The notes beneath the pieces are model-generated. The model did not search any database. It was not told the origin of the DNA and saw nothing but the letters and a program-made list of their open reading frames with translations. A stretch of 64,000 nucleotides of DNA from Zanthoxylum bungeanum (Eukaryota > Streptophyta > Magnoliopsida > Sapindales > Rutaceae). This document shows positions 22,831 through 36,249 of the stretch, one piece after another. The stretch is taken from NCBI GenBank assembly GCA_019454045.1, contig SKCR01023801.1:182912-246911 (forward strand). Direction: 5' to 3'. Numbering within the stretch: the first letter of the stretch is position 1; every line of letters begins with the position of its first letter. The position numbers were made by a program, and so were the translations under genes.

Positions 22831-24262
22831 TGTTAGGGATATGCCCTATACCCAACTTGTGGATGGGCCATATGTACATGTTTTTGCAATATTTTCATTA
22901 ATGGTAATCTTTATTATACTTGTCTTACATAACTTATATGAATCATCAAACACTGTAATAAAGCCCTTGGAGTAATAAGATGATGGCTTCCACGCCTTAT
23001 GAGAATCATTACTCTTAAACTTTCATAGTCATAGTTTTATGAATAATCTGGGTGTTCACAAAGCGGAGAGACTAGCATGATGATATGATCCACCCTTAAG
23101 TGGGGTAGCCAATCTCATAGGCTACTAGCGGAGATCCGTACGCTTGGTGTATCACATGGATGCATGAGTTGCTCGGGTCCATCGAACTGACCATTGAAAG
23201 TTTTCACATGGAGTGTTTATCCCCATGTGTCTGTGAGAACTTTCATGTATCGATTGTATGACTAGTCCTTATACTTGAGGTCTTTACAATATTATGTGTG
23301 GATCAAATAACTTTGACATTCTCCTTCCCCGGTTCAAAAGATCTGGTCATAAGGGTATGATTGGGTCATTTGTTGAAACACATGAAGTTTGTAAAGATAC
23401 AATAGAGAATCGCCACTCTCTCGAATAATATTTTCTTATAAGAGTAGTATTCCAGTTTGCGGGTTAATATGTGTGATCAGTGATTGAGACTGTGGCCACA
23501 GCGGAAGAATCATGTGAGATTATTGGGTTAGCACGATTCATGACACTATCAACATCATAACTTTGACTATATGGGTAGACACTTTCCATACCCTAGGTCA
23601 AACGGTGGGGATACAGTGAGGGGATGGACCGTATCATATGTAAATCACATACAAAATGGGTATATATCTTTCCTTCTCATTTGGGGGCCTTGGCATGTTG
23701 CTAGATGTCAACCTTGGTCATTGAAATCGAACGACCATCTGATCAGAGGATAATTTATGTTCGATTAAATTATCACGATTCATTTCATGTCCAACTTGAG
23801 AGGAACCCAAAAGGTCACACACAACAAAGTCGAAATCAATGGTTAACAACATATATGATTGCTGTAGGAATTGTTCATAAATGGTTCAATGTGTTTAATT
23901 ATTGAACAGATCATTTATGAGGTTCCATAATGGCTTAGGGATTGGTGAATGACGATAGGGGCACTTTGGGAATTGGAATAAATAAATAAATAAAACATGA
24001 ATTTTAATTTTTTTTTATTTGTTATTTGTTTTGAATTCCAATTCAGCTCAAACTCTTATTAGGGTTTTATAATCTCATTAAACCACTAAATTAAGATCCA
24101 ATGGCTGAGATTAAATTAGCTTTTATCCCAATTCGGATTCTTAGTTAATTTTGTTGTCTTTGGAGCACCTATATAAACCCAAAGAATTCTTTACAAATTT
24201 TTGCACCAAACCTTTCATATCTTGGGTTTATATAAGTGAGCAACTCTAAAGTTTAAGAGTAA
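22831..24262 (+). repeat. 3' LTR of element B, 3' end replaced
   Basis: Starts TGTTAGGGATATGCCC and follows the three 5' LTR pieces without interruption. It holds the single AGTAT (23446-23450) and GGCAT (23692-23696) that mark the empty sites. Similarity to the 5' LTR stops at GAGTAA near 24262, about 155 bp short of the 5' copy's end, so the tail was lost or replaced. Confidence 0.85.
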
Positions 24263-24629
24263 GCTACTGATTTTGAGGATCCTTAAGTCTAATTGACTAG
24301 AAGAACCTTGAGTTAAAAGTTTTGAGGTATTTCCCTAGGCTAGCACCAAGGGCAAAATACCCGTGCACTCAAGGTGTAGTCTTGCCGTTGAGTTTTTGCT
24401 TTGGTGTGTGCACCTTTGGAGGCCACACACTTGGGTGGCTCTTTGGAATGTGGAAGAGCTTGATGAGTTCGAGAAAAGCTTGTATATTGGAGGGAGGACT
24501 GGAGGAGTCTTCGTTCAAGAAAGTCTTTTTCTTTCTTTATTTTAATTAGAGTTCTTATGATAGTTAGCATGTTTTGGTTTATGTTCTTTGCATGTTTTAG
24601 GAGTTTTTATGCTTAGAATATATAGTAAC
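24263..24629 (+). other. Unassigned segment between elements B and G
   Basis: About 370 bp with no match elsewhere in the window. It contains short ORFs on both strands without recognisable domains. It may be a remnant of another element or pre-insertion DNA. The last five bases, GTAAC (24625-24629), would be the left target site of element G. Confidence 0.5.
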
Positions 24630-25124
24630 TGATGAGTGGTAATTATATCACTATTTCCCACTCATTTGACCTAATATTTTGTATAGTTTCTTGAGTTTTG
24701 TGAATATTTTGATGTGTTTTGTGTTATTTTGTAGATAAATAAAGTTTCAGGACATTCTGGAGGTGATTTGGGGCCAAAACAGTGAAAACTGATAAAAGGG
24801 CATTTTCGTCATTTCGCGGGTCACGACGCGCAAGCCTTTGGCATCGGGATGCCTAACATACGTCGGGTCCATGCTAACGTGCGCCGGGTCCACATGTCAG
24901 AATCTGAGAAGTTTGACTTTGCTAATGTGCGTCGTGCCACGTGTCACCATCACAGCCGATCTGCCACGTGTCATCATCCTATGGTGCCGACAATCGCCAT
25001 TACCATGTGTGCTACGTGTCACTCCACGTGTCTGCCATGTCATCGTCCACATCACCTGTTGACCAAGTCAAAGTGACGTCATAGCCATGTCATCATCAAC
25101 CAATCACAGCGTCATCATCAATTA
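24630..25124 (+). repeat. 5' LTR of element G, left part
   Basis: Starts TGATGAGTGGTAATTATATC like 48150 and 62303 and continues through the ACGTG-rich block. It stops at about 25124, where Copia C begins. Compared with the 2178-bp solo LTR of the same type, about 700 bp of LTR is missing between this part and 34805. Confidence 0.85.
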
Positions 25125-26951
25125 ATGAGACAATATCAATCCACGAAGGTTTAATCATTAAATATCCCTAGTCGGAGTATTATAGAGATTGGACATCGAT
25201 AATGCGTAAAAGACTAGTATTACACTTGTGCGCCTTTTGGGAGCATAACGACATAGTTCTCATATATTTGGGTATAAGATACTCATGCAAGTGTAATAGA
25301 AGGTTGTGTTTACCGATGGTACGGAAACAGCTTCGCTCTGGATATACCCCTCGGAATTCCATTGGTAGTAAGACTATGTGTCTATGGAAGTTCGAATCAG
25401 GGTAGGTGTATTTTGTCTAAACCTAAGACTTGCACCGCTAATACTTGCGACAATCAATATACTTTGGTTTTGGTCGTCCAGGGCTTTAACAGGTTCTGTG
25501 TACGCCTCTTCTGGGTATATTGAGAATCGTAGTGTATTGGGTGTGATGTCAAGATGGAAGTATCACTCCAGTCATAGTGGAGATGATGATCACGTAGGAT
25601 ACGGAACTGGTGCTCTTATATGCTGCAGCTATCGGGATAATATGACTAGGTCATGATTATCCGATTATAGAGACTAGTTACCAATTATCCGATATGTGTT
25701 TCGTACGGCGCAGACACAATTCCAGCCCCAGGCCTTGCACGTGACATCTGATGCTGGATCGTAATACGCAATACTACGTATACTACGCCTGATATAGATC
25801 ACATATTCCTTTAAGAATATTTCTGGAGAATTGGGTAGGCACGGTGCTTTGCTAGAAGCCAACCATATCTTATAAATTGGTAAAAACGTAGTATTAGGTA
25901 CGTACGTGTTTGGATAGTCCGACGACCGGATTTACTGCCAACATATCCGGGGATCTCATGGGTCGCTTCCCAAAGATTCACCGATGACGTATGACTCGCA
26001 CTTTATTAATCTGGGATTAATTAATAAGAGAGAGAAAATTAATCTGGGATTAATTACATAGATATTTTATCTGGGATAAAATATTATTTAAAGAGAGAGA
26101 ACGATTAATTTGGAATTAATCGATAAAATAATATATTTGATATATTATACGAAATTAGATTTCGACGCGGAATTAAAATTAGATTTTAATTTGGGCGAAC
26201 GAGTTAATTTAGAATTAATTCGTTAGCAACGTGAATAGTAATTTTGCTAGGCATGATTATTTAATTAAATTTGATTTAATTACGTCGCAAAAGAAAATTT
26301 ATTAATTCAGAATTAGCGAACCCGAGCCCTGGAGTGTTTGCGGGCGCACTCGCATTTCAAATTCAAGTGTGGCCCACAAGTCACATCAAGCATCAAATCA
26401 CTAGTCAATCAAGTGATAGATGTCTTGTCACTTTGAGTGATTGACAACATGTCACTATTGATTGATGGTGGTGGTTGGATGGCTTAAATGCCATTTACCA
26501 TTTATTTGATTTTTGGTATTTGACTTTCAATTTGTGTATTAGATACACAACACTCAAAAACACAATCTCTTCTCACTCTCTCCTATCTCTCGGCCAAGGG
26601 CCAATTTCTTTCTTCTTTCTTGCCAAATGCCGTGAGTTTACAAGGAAGAATTAGGGAATTTTGTGGCAAAATTTCCAAGGTGCTAGCACACATTCGTGGT
26701 CTTACGAAGGTGATAGGAAACTCACCCGTGGGCATGGAATGCACACCAAGCTTGGAGCTTGAAGGACCGAAAATTGGAGCACAAAATGGAGTCAATGCCG
26801 AGAACCTTGGAGGAAAAAGCTTGAAGATTTTTATTGTTCCTCGCATCGCAAAAGCCGATCAATGTAAGTATGATTCCGCCATACTTCTTATTGTATTCAC
26901 ACATGTTTCATTGCTTGAAATCGATCTTGGGACTAATCTAGAAACCCAACA
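25125..26951 (+). repeat. 5' LTR of Copia C (truncated)
   Basis: Matches 32993-34804 from TGAGACAATATCAATCC to the end AAACCCAACA. It has the TNG-loop hairpin series (26007-26225), GTGCTAGCAC (26681-26690) and a GTAAGT donor (26864-26869). Confidence 0.88.
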
Positions 26952-26952
26952 A

Positions 26953-26966
26953 TGGTATCTTGAGTC
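26953..26966 (+). other. Primer-binding site of Copia C
   Basis: TGGTATCTTGAGTC follows the LTR by one base. It is a variant of the initiator Met-tRNA site with an extra base before GAG, as in A. Confidence 0.65.
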
Positions 26967-29629
26967 ATTTTGAGCATGAAATTGAGATTAGGGTAAAATT
27001 GGGTAAAAATGATTTGAGTATGTTTTGATGAAATTGATTGTTGATATATGCTTGAATGATGATAACATGGTGTTATGCATGATCAATTTGATGAAAATTG
27101 GATTGGATCAATTTTTCCCCAATATTTTGGCTTGGCCGAATACTTGGTGTTGCCCTAAGTCATGGTGATTTTTGATCATTGGATGAGTTGAAATCATTTG
27201 GGAAATGTTGATTTAGGATTTAATTGGATTGAATTCGGAATCGGACAAAGAAAATCCTAAAATGCCGTGACATGTAAAGCATGGAAAATGATTGATTTTT
27301 GATTCAAATGTGTTGGACATGTTTTGATGATAATAAGCATAATTAATTGTGTAAATTGATGTTTTGGAAATATTAATTTTGTTAATTAATTATGGCATAC
27401 ACTTTAGGTTAATTAAATTATGAAATTTGGAATTTTGGTAATTTAATTAATTGGGCCAAATTTGGAATTGGGCTTGTAAAGTTGTAATTGGGCTTAATGG
27501 GCTTGGTTGGGCCAAGTTTGGTTTAGGCTAATTGGTTGGATCCAATTGGGCCCAAAACTATATCCATAAAGTCCAAATATGACTTAATGGACCTTTAATT
27601 TTAATTGCGCCTAATGGGCCTAAATTGGTTTCTTGGCAAATAAGGTTGATTCCTTAAATGGGCTTTGGTATTTGGGTTTGACCCATATTGACCAAAAGTC
27701 CATGCCTTATGAAATTAATTAAAAGCCCATTGGACTTTGATTAAATTGACATTGGATGTTAATTGGGCTTTGAGACCCGTAACGATTAGATTTAGAATCT
27801 AAGTCGTAAAGGCATATTAAAAAGTGTAATTATTTAATTTAGAATTAAATATAGAATTAGTATTAAATACAAATTAAATTGGATTTAATATTGTAGTTTA
27901 ATATAATTCGAGAATTCGTACTTAGAGTACTTATTCGTAAAACGAGTTGGACTCGCGCAAAATCAAATCGTTGTTTGAACATTGAATGGTCATTAATTTC
28001 AGATTAATTAATTGGATTAGATTGATTGATAACATGCTTGTGTGAATACATGGATGCGATGTATGAATAATGTATATCAGATGGATATTAGATGGGTGAG
28101 GGCAATTTTGGAAATTGTTGTAATAAATTTAGAATTTATTAATTGGACCTGTGTGTCCAGCCTATTACCTCTTGACTCTGTGTATTTCTCTTCTCACTTA
28201 TTCTCCTCAATGTATATGAGGTTTCTTTAGAAGTGTTATGTAATCGGGTAGAAGTAATACTTGTGCTAGCGGGAGAGAGGAAATGAAGAGATTTGTTCTA
28301 GGAACAATGTGTTTAAGTATCCATCCGCATATCATTATTATTTTATTTATACGCGCCTTATTATGTGTTTAGAATGCATGCTTAAGGGTGTATGATGATG
28401 AGACCTTAACAAAGATAATTAATTGGTTGCCAATTACGCGAAAAAACCCTCAACACATATTAAGTGTTTTTCCTTCCATTGAGTGATTCTTACTCAAGAT
28501 CCAAGACTGACACTGGTTTATTGGCCAAAGTCAAGACCTTTGTCCGTCACGGATGTGTTTGAATCATGAAAGCTTTGTTCCATATCGGTGTCTTGTCCAA
28601 GTTGTGATTTGTTGGCCAAAGTCAAGATCACTTCTTGTCCATCGACATTGATTACGAAGCTTTCCAAGGTCAATGGGTTCCGCTTAACTGGGATCATTAA
28701 GTTTGTTGTGCCAAAGCCAAGGCTTAATTGATTCAGAGGAAAATGGTTAGGGAATATATTGGATATATGGGCATATATAAGATATATGTTTCGGACTTGG
28801 ATGTCCACCTACTGGATCTAGGAATTGGATGGGATCCAATTGATCTTAGAGATCTACCTAGTTAATTATCATACAATTTGTTGGCCACAGTCAAGATTGT
28901 GTGTTATTTAACGGGATCCTAGCCCACTAGGAAACAAGGTTTCCTGAGTACTCCACAGAGGGTTAGAGGCTCGCCGAAAAATAGTGGGAGGCAAGTATTA
29001 AATTTACAATATTCGTTTAGTTACTTGCCATACGCGCTCATTTCATTTTTCGTCAAATAAATATTAGTTGGACTAATATCGTTGTTTTAATTAAACAGTT
29101 GGACTGTATTTAAACTACTTCAATTAATAGTTGATTTTATAATTGGATTATAGTAATCAATATAATTGAATTTAAACCTATTAAATTATAGTTGATTATA
29201 TAGTTAGACTATAGTAATCATTATAATCAATAGTACCTAAAATCGTTGATTTGATAGTTAGACCATTGGAATCAAGATAAATGAAAGATTAGTGCTTAAA
29301 ATATAAACCTGGGTGAAAATATTTTGAACGACTTTAATGTTTATATTGAGAATAAAATCTCAGGATAGTCCTGGAGACCGAGAAGTTACTTTATTTGATC
29401 GAGTGACGTCTCGAGACTAAGCCCGGAGTTGAGCAAATAGTAGAACATGATATTTGGAATATTCATGTGATGATAACTTTAGTGCTTAATCCGTTATGCT
29501 TGCCGCAAAGACTCCTTAATTTCTTAGTCAGAACTAAGGATTAGATCCTTATAGTATGATATTGAAATTGAAGGATGTTCATAGATCTATCATTAGATCT
29601 TAGAAGTACAAATTGCAATAGTAAAATCT
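26967..29629 (+). other. Long leader of Copia C with hairpin series
   Basis: Collinear with the A leader. The GCCAAAGTC-core hairpins are at about 28510-28555, 28600-28640, 28690-28735 and 28868-28905. The TTGGA/TTAGA-loop hairpins lie at 29077-29270 (for example ATTAG, ACAG, TATAA and TATAG stems). No coding region is supported. Confidence 0.7.
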
Positions 29630-32600
29630 TGGAGAGTTAATGGCTATACTCAAAGAGACAAAGCTGAAGTTTACAATAAAGCAAGAAGCGCAAGGCGCAT
29701 CTTACTTCGACATCCCAGAAGGCCAAGGCTTGGCCAAAGGCTTCTGGAGTGTCGAAAAAGGGCAAAGGTAAAATCATTATAATCTTCTGGGAAGACATAG
29801 GAAATATCCCAAAATGTCTGCCTAAATTATGGCAAACGGGGTCACTGGAAGCGTGACTGCCGTATGGACAACGCAAACATGAAGGAATTGAAGACGGGTA
29901 AGGCTCCGACTTGAAATATGTTTGTCATCAACATGTTCACTACTAGTATTAAAATTGGATTTTAGATACTAAATGTGGTACATAAATATGTACTGATGTG
30001 CAGAATCTATTGACAAGTAGGATACTGACTTCAGATGAGATTGACCTACGAGTCGGAAACGGGACGAGAGTCGCTGTTTTAACCGTAGAAACCTAAGTTT
30101 AGGAACTACCCTTCGGGTATGTACTTAAATTAAGAAATTGTTACAATGTAACTAGTTTGACTAGAAACATTATCTCTATATTAGGGTTTAACCCTTTGCG
30201 GGTATACCTTTATAACACTAAAGTGTTTTATTTTATAAAGATGATATTGAGATAAACACATTAGATGTGAATAACAGTATTTAATTTTTGAATATAAATG
30301 AATCTCAAACGTATAACAGGACAAACAAATAGCTCAAACTGAATTAATTAGTTGAGACTTATTTGTGGCATTGTTGTCTGGGACACAATTAACAAGACTC
30401 ATATATCCACACTTTTGAAGAGTGGATACTAGGACAGATTTGATTCTATTCAAATGATGTCTACGAATCTAGTTTATTAGGCAAAGTGCCTAAAACACAT
30501 TTTACTTGGTAAAATTATAAGTGCCACCGATCTGTTAGCCCTCGTTCATAGTGACGTATGTGGGCTCATATCTAGCTAGGCTAGAGGTGGATATGAATAC
30601 TTCGTAACCTTTACGGATGTGGCATCGCGTTATGGTTATGTGTTTCTTGTGAAACACTGATCATAAACTTTTGAAGAATTCAAAGAGTTTCGATACGAAG
30701 TAGACAGACAGACCGGCTAAAGTATTAAAACAGTCACGGTTAGACCATGATGGAAAATACTTAAGCAATAAGTTTCTCAAATACTTGAAAGAGTATAGTA
30801 TTCTTTCAATGATGACTCCTCCCGAAACACGTCAGTTTGACAGTGTGTCTGAACGGAGAAACCGAATTTTGTTGGACATGATAAGGTTAATCATGAGTCG
30901 CTCTGAGCTACCATTTCCTTCAAGGGATACGCATAAATCAGTGCAAAACATATTTTGAATAAGGTTCCATGAAAATCTATTTGACAGACTTCATATTAGA
31001 TATGAACAGGAAAGAAACTGGGTTTTCTCATTCCTGAAGATTTGGGTATGTAAGGCATATGTTTGGATGATACCAAACTAGAACCCAAATCGGATAAATG
31101 CCTAGTTGTAGGTTAGCCTAGGGAAACCAACGTATAGTACTTATACATCTCACAAGAGAATAATGTAATTGTTGCTCGCCATGCGGTTTTCCTAAGAGGA
31201 ATACCGATATGCAGTGGTAAGTGGGAGGAAAGTAAAACTCGATGAAAATCAGAGAAATACTATTCCAGACACTGATTCCTTAATGGAACAAAAATAGTTC
31301 ATCAAGGATGAAACTATACCAATAATCTTCGAATACACAAGAACCGCGTAATTCAGAGAGAGTCAGAAAACAACCTGGGAGGTATGGGTTTCTGATCTCC
31401 CCTCATAAATATGTCAATCTTATTGAGGAACACGAACTGACAACGTATGAGGAAGTGATACAAGGTATCGACTCCCTATTATGGCAAAGTGCCATGATAT
31501 CCGAAATGGATTCCATGTATACCAAACAAGTTTAGACACTGGTCGTTGTACCGGAAGGCATTGTGCCTATTGGTACTATATAAGTCTTCAAGGAAGACAT
31601 ACATGGAAGGAAACATAACAACGTACTAAGCTAGGCTTATAGAGAAAAGGTATCGTTATCAAAATTATGTCGATTTCGACGAAACCTTTTACCTGTTGCC
31701 ATGGTTAAATCCATTTAGATAATGCTTGCTAATTCTGCATGTTTCATTTATGAAATATGGCAGCTGAATGTCAAAATCGCTTTCCTTAAACGGAAACCTT
31801 TTGGAGGATGTTTATAACATCCTGACGGTTTTTTCGTACCAAAACAAGCAAACAAGGTTTACAAGTTATTCGATCCATGGATGGATTGAACCAAGCATAG
31901 CGTTCTTGGACTCGTCATTTTGATGTAATCATAATGGAATATGATTTAATTCAAAATAAAATGATTCTTGTGTATATAAAGAGGTTAGTGGGAGCGCACT
32001 GACAGTGATTGTCCTAAAAATGATGATATGTCATTTCTTGGAAATGATATTCCCATAATAAAATCGGTAAAAGCTTGGCTTTCATGAAAAATTCTCCATG
32101 GAATTCTTGGGAGAAACAACCTTTATTCTAGGAATAAAGATTTACTGGGATAGATCTAAAAGTTGTTGCTACTCTCCGAGTACTCGTACATTGAAATAAA
32201 TATACGCGACCTGGTGTCGCATGTACTTTGAGCATATGGAGTTACAATCAGGCCAATCCAAGTGATAGTCATTGGATTGATGTTAAGAACATCCTTAAGT
32301 ATTTTAGAGGAACTAAGGATGTTTTCTTAAACTATGGAGAAGGAGAACTTGAAGTGACTGGGTTCACTACTGCAAGTTTTTGAACCGATATAAACGACTA
32401 TAAGTCACAATAAAGGTACTATAAAGTTTGAATAACGGAACATTGAGCTGGAAATCTTCCAAGCAAGATACTGTTACCGAATAAACAATAAAAGCGGAAT
32501 ATTGCTGCAGCTGAGGCAGCAATAGAAGCCTTTTGGATCGATAATAATACTAATCAGATTAGGAGTAGTTCTGTTAGTAGCTGAGCTAGGCTACAACACA

Positions 32601-32760
32601 GACTAAAGAATTAATGGTCTCATCAACGATCCAGATATATACTTCAAATATTCATCTGATTCGTTCGGATCATACATCGTGGAGATGTGATGATCGAATA
32701 AATCGCATCAGATGATAACCATGCAAATCCGCTGACGAAAGCCTTTTCTCAGCAGAAGTT
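29630..32760 (+). pseudogene. Degenerate Copia gag-pol of element C
   Basis: Visible remnants in order: gag C-terminus with a zinc-knuckle half GKRGHWKRDC (about 29835-29865); protease end LRVGNGTR (about 30047); integrase start LWH..LGH (about 30363) and core TDVASRYGYVFLV (about 30617-30655); reverse transcriptase with FLGNDIPI (32032) and LGETTFILGIKIY (about 32107-32147); RNase H with an ILKYFRGTKDVFLNYG stretch (about 32290-32340) and a CAGCTGAGGCAGCAATAGAAGCC piece in two parts near 32505. Stops and frameshifts are too many for any product. Confidence 0.75.
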
Positions 32761-32815
32761 TCAGCGAACCGTACATAGTTCGGGTGTAGGACACTTGAGT
32801 GATTGGCTATAGGCC

Positions 32816-32825
32816 AAGTGGGAGA
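32816..32825 (+). other. Polypurine tract of Copia C
   Basis: AAGTGGGAGA, one base before the 3' LTR start TGTTGGACAATTATG. Confidence 0.85.
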
Positions 32826-32826
32826 T

Positions 32827-34804
32827 TGTTGGACAATTATGACCCATAGCATCACTATTTGTACAGATCATGGTGTTGTTGTACAAATTAACTATGTGAC
32901 AAAGGAAATTGCCCTTTTATCATTTGTAATTGGATTACCTAGATGTATAATTGATGAAAGGTCTATATGATTAGTTCTGGATTGAGATGATATGAGACAA
33001 TATCAATCCACGAAGGTTTAATCATTAAATATCCCTAGTCGGAGTATTATCGAGATTGGACTTCGATAATGCGTAAAAGACTAGTATTACAGTTGTGCGC
33101 GTTGTGGGAGCATAACAACATAGTTCTCATATATTTGGGTATAGGATACTCATGCAAGTGTAATAGGAGGTTGTGTTTACTGATGGTACGGAAACAGCTT
33201 CGCTCTGGATAGACCCCTCAGAATTCCATTGGTAGTATGACTATGTGTCTATGGAAGTCCGAATCAGGGTAGGTGTATTTGGTCTTAACCTAAGACTTGC
33301 ACCGCTAATACTTGCGACAATCAATATACTTTGGTTTTGGTCATCCAGGGCTTTAACAGGTTCTGTGTATATTGAGAATCGTAGTGTATTGGGTGTGATG
33401 TCAAGATGGAAGTATCACTCCAGTCATAGTGGAGATGATGATCACGTAGGATACGGAACTGGTGCTCTTATATGCTGCAGCTATCGGGATAATATGACTA
33501 GGTCATGATTATCCGATTATAGAGACTAGTTACCAGAGATCCGATATGTTCTTCGTACGGGGCAGACACAATTCCAGCCACAGGCCTTGCACGTGACATC
33601 CGATGCTGGATCGTAATACGCAATACTATGTATTCTACGCCTGATATAGATCACATATTCCTTTAAGAATATTTCTGGAGAATTGGGTAGGCACGGTGCT
33701 TTGCTAGAAGCCAACCATGTCTTGTAAATCGGTAGAAACGTAGTACTAGGTACGTACGTGTTCGGATAGTCCGACGACCGGATTTACTGCCAACATATCC
33801 GGGGATCTCATGGGTCGCTTCCCAAAGATTCACCGATGACGTATGACTCGCACTTTATTAATATGGGATTAATTAATAAGAGAGAGAAAATTAATCTGGG
33901 ATTAATTACAGAGATATTTTATCTGGGATAAAATATTATTTAAAGAGAGAGAACGATTAATTTGGAATTAATCGATAAAATAATATATTCGATATATTAT
34001 AAGAAATTAGATTTCGACGCGGAATTAAAATTAGATTTTAATTTGGGCGAACGAGTTAATTTAGAATTAATTCGTTAGCGACGTGAATAATAATTTTGCT
34101 AGGCATGATTATTTAATTAAATTTGATTTAATTACGTCGCAACGGAAAATTCGTTAATTCGGAATTAGCGAACCCGAGCCCGGGAGTGTTTGTGGGTGCA
34201 CTCGCATTTCAAATTCAAGTGTGGCCTACAAGTCACATCAAGCATCAAATCACTAGTCAATCAAGTGATAGATGTCTTGTCACTTTGAGTGATTGACAAC
34301 ATGTCACTATTGATTGATGGTGGTGGTTGGATGGCTTAAATGCCATTTACCATTTATTTGAATTTTGGTTTTTGACTTTCAATTTGTGTATTAGATACAC
34401 AACACTCAAAAACACAATCTCTTCTCACTCTCTCCTATCTCTCGGCCAAGGGCCAATTTCTTCATTCTTTCTTGCCAAATGCCGTGAGTTTACAAGGAAG
34501 AATTAGGGAATTTTGTGGCAAAATTTCCAAGGTGCTAGCACACATTCGGGGTCTTGCGAAGGTGATAGGGAAACTCACCCGTGGGCATGGAATGCACACC
34601 AAGCTTGGAGCTTGAAGGACCGAAAATTGGAGCACAAAATGGAGTCAATGTCGAGAACCTTGGAGGAAAAAGCTTGAACATTTTTGTTTTTCCTCGTATC
34701 GCAGAAGCTGATCAATGTAAGTATGATTCTGCCATACTTCTTATTGTATTCACACATGTTTCATTGCTTGAAATCGATCTTGGGACTAATCTAGAAACCA
34801 AACA
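32827..34804 (+). repeat. 3' LTR of Copia C
   Basis: 1978 bp, TGTTGGAC... to ...AAACCAAACA. It differs from the 5' LTR by a moderate number of substitutions and a roughly 20-bp gap near 33365, so C looks older than A or E. Confidence 0.88.
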
Positions 34805-35737
34805 GACGGTTGGTAAAATAATTACAAGTTAATATATTATATTAAGAGAGATATCAAAATAGTAAATAGTAAAAGTTGATCCTTTTACCTTAGTATTTTA
34901 TTTTATTGTAATTTACTTTTCATCTTTTACTTTACCGCAATTACTTTTCAGCATTTTTACTTTATGTCTTTTACTTTTAAGTTTTTACTAGCCCTAGTTA
35001 TATGTCGTAACTAAGTTAGTTATATGGGGTTGTGATGAATTCTAATATCACCGGTTTATAAGGAGGTTATTTTATAGTTTGGGTAATTTAAAGGTTTACT
35101 TATTAAGTCTTAAGCTTAATGCTTCTTGTTGTCTGATCACCAATAAGATTGATGTGGTAAATCTAAAATAAACTTGACAAAGGAATTTTAGGTTTCAGCC
35201 TTAGACTTAATAGCCCACGATCTTTCTTGAGGATAGATAACCCTTTAATAAATTTCCTTACAGGATAGACATATACCTGTCGGGTGGGGGTAGACATAAT
35301 TGGAACTTAAACTTAATGAATCCAGATAATTTGGTTTACATAGACACATGGTTCAATTGGGTTAAACTGGGTATTTGCGTCTGACCATCGACAAAGGCTT
35401 TTGCATAATTTAGTGTTCCAGGTTAGTAAACCGATTTATTACACAACCATGAAATAACCACTTCATCTTTTAAAAGATATTAGAAAGATTCACAACCCTA
35501 GATAGTTTTTAATATTCAATTTTCTTAAACCTACTTTTGTGCAATTTTATTTACTCATTTTTAAATTTAGAATCATCACCATTTCAAATCAATCAATCAA
35601 CCTGTTAGATATTAGTAATCATTTGACCTCATAAAATTAATAGATTAGGTATTAAGTCCTCGTGGGATCGATACTTTTTATACTACTTGAACGATACGTG
35701 CGCTTGCGTTATACGCATGTGTGTAAACACCAGTCCA
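34805..35737 (+). repeat. 5' LTR of element G, right part
   Basis: From GACGGTTGGTAAAATAATT this matches the reverse complement of the solo LTR from about 41680 down to 40576 and of the LTR at 1-690. It ends GTGTAAACACCAGTCCA at 35737, just before the primer site. Confidence 0.87.
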
Positions 35738-35742
35738 ATTTT

Positions 35743-35760
35743 TGGCACCGTTGTCGGGGA
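35743..35760 (+). other. tRNA-Asp-type primer-binding site of element G
   Basis: TGGCACCGTTGTCGGGGA begins five bases after the LTR end. Athila/Calypso elements carry TGGCGCCGTTGCCGGGGA here, matching the 3' end of tRNA-Asp. The two differences are G-to-A and C-to-T. Confidence 0.85.
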
Positions 35761-35865
35761 CTTATTTATCTTTCACTATTAGTTTAGAGGTTAGATACCT
35801 TTACTTATATCTAATTTATTTTTACTTATTGTTTTTGTTTTCTTGTGTTTCAGGTTCTCAGAAAC

Positions 35866-36249
35866 TTCATGAGATGAACCAGAAGCTTTGAACTTCGACC
35901 GTTTGACCCGGAAATTGAAAGAACCATCAGACAGTTTCGAAGGGAAAGGCAAGAAGCCCAAGAAGCTTTAGTCAACATGGAACCTGAACCTTTGAACGTT
36001 GCACCACCGATTCCCATTCGAGATAGAACCATTCCGGTGGTTGACAGACTCATTTCATGTATTGTACTTTCTCCCTTATCAGCAAATGTGGGAGACATCA
36101 AAACATGCATTCAGATGATTCAACAGTGTAGGCATTGCATTTTTGCATATAAGTCCCGATTATGAGTCTCGCATGGAGACACTACCTCTTTAAATAGTGG
36201 AAGTCGTGGGAAACAGATGTGTGAAGGGAAAAGTCAAGAATTGACATCT
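35866..36249 (+). pseudogene. Athila gag, 5' fragment
   Basis: The frame around 35904-36120 reads FDPEIERTIRQFRRERQEA then a proline-rich linker and IQMIQQC, typical of the Athila Gag N-terminus. After a frameshift near 36150, METLPL and VVGNRCVKG follow, the next part of Gag. The fragment stops where an LTR-like block begins. Stops and shifts rule out expression. Confidence 0.7.

Larger units (their letters stand above)
1779..24262 (+). mobile_element. Angela/Tork-like Ty1/Copia retrotransposon B, containing three later insertions
   Basis: The 5' LTR is split into 1779-2175, 6635-6885 and 17041-17763. The interior is 17764-22830 and the 3' LTR is 22831-24262. The pieces line up with the continuous 3' LTR, which shows single copies of AGTAT (23446-23450) and GGCAT (23692-23696) where the 5' LTR has inserts. 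The LTR starts TGTTAGGGATATGCCC, reminiscent of Angela/BARE ends. The order gag-PR-INT-RT-RNH is that of Copia. The first part of the 5' LTR lies left of the window behind another insertion. The coding region is broken and the copy is not autonomous. Confidence 0.88.
25125..34804 (+). mobile_element. Copia retrotransposon C (family of A), 5' LTR truncated
   Basis: 5' LTR 25125-26951 lacks about the first 166 bp, primer site 26953, interior with degenerate gag-pol, purine tract 32816-32825, 3' LTR 32827-34804. Directly beyond 34804 the Athila LTR resumes. Loss of the C LTR start together with about 700 bp of host LTR points to one deletion across the left junction, which explains the absent target duplication. 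The gag zinc-knuckle region and parts of integrase and RNase H are better preserved than in A. Confidence 0.88.

Noticed and set aside
26620..26973. 117-codon ORF over the C LTR end
   Set aside because: It spans the LTR end, the splice-donor consensus and the primer site, so it cannot be a conserved coding unit; the 3' LTR copy has a frameshift.
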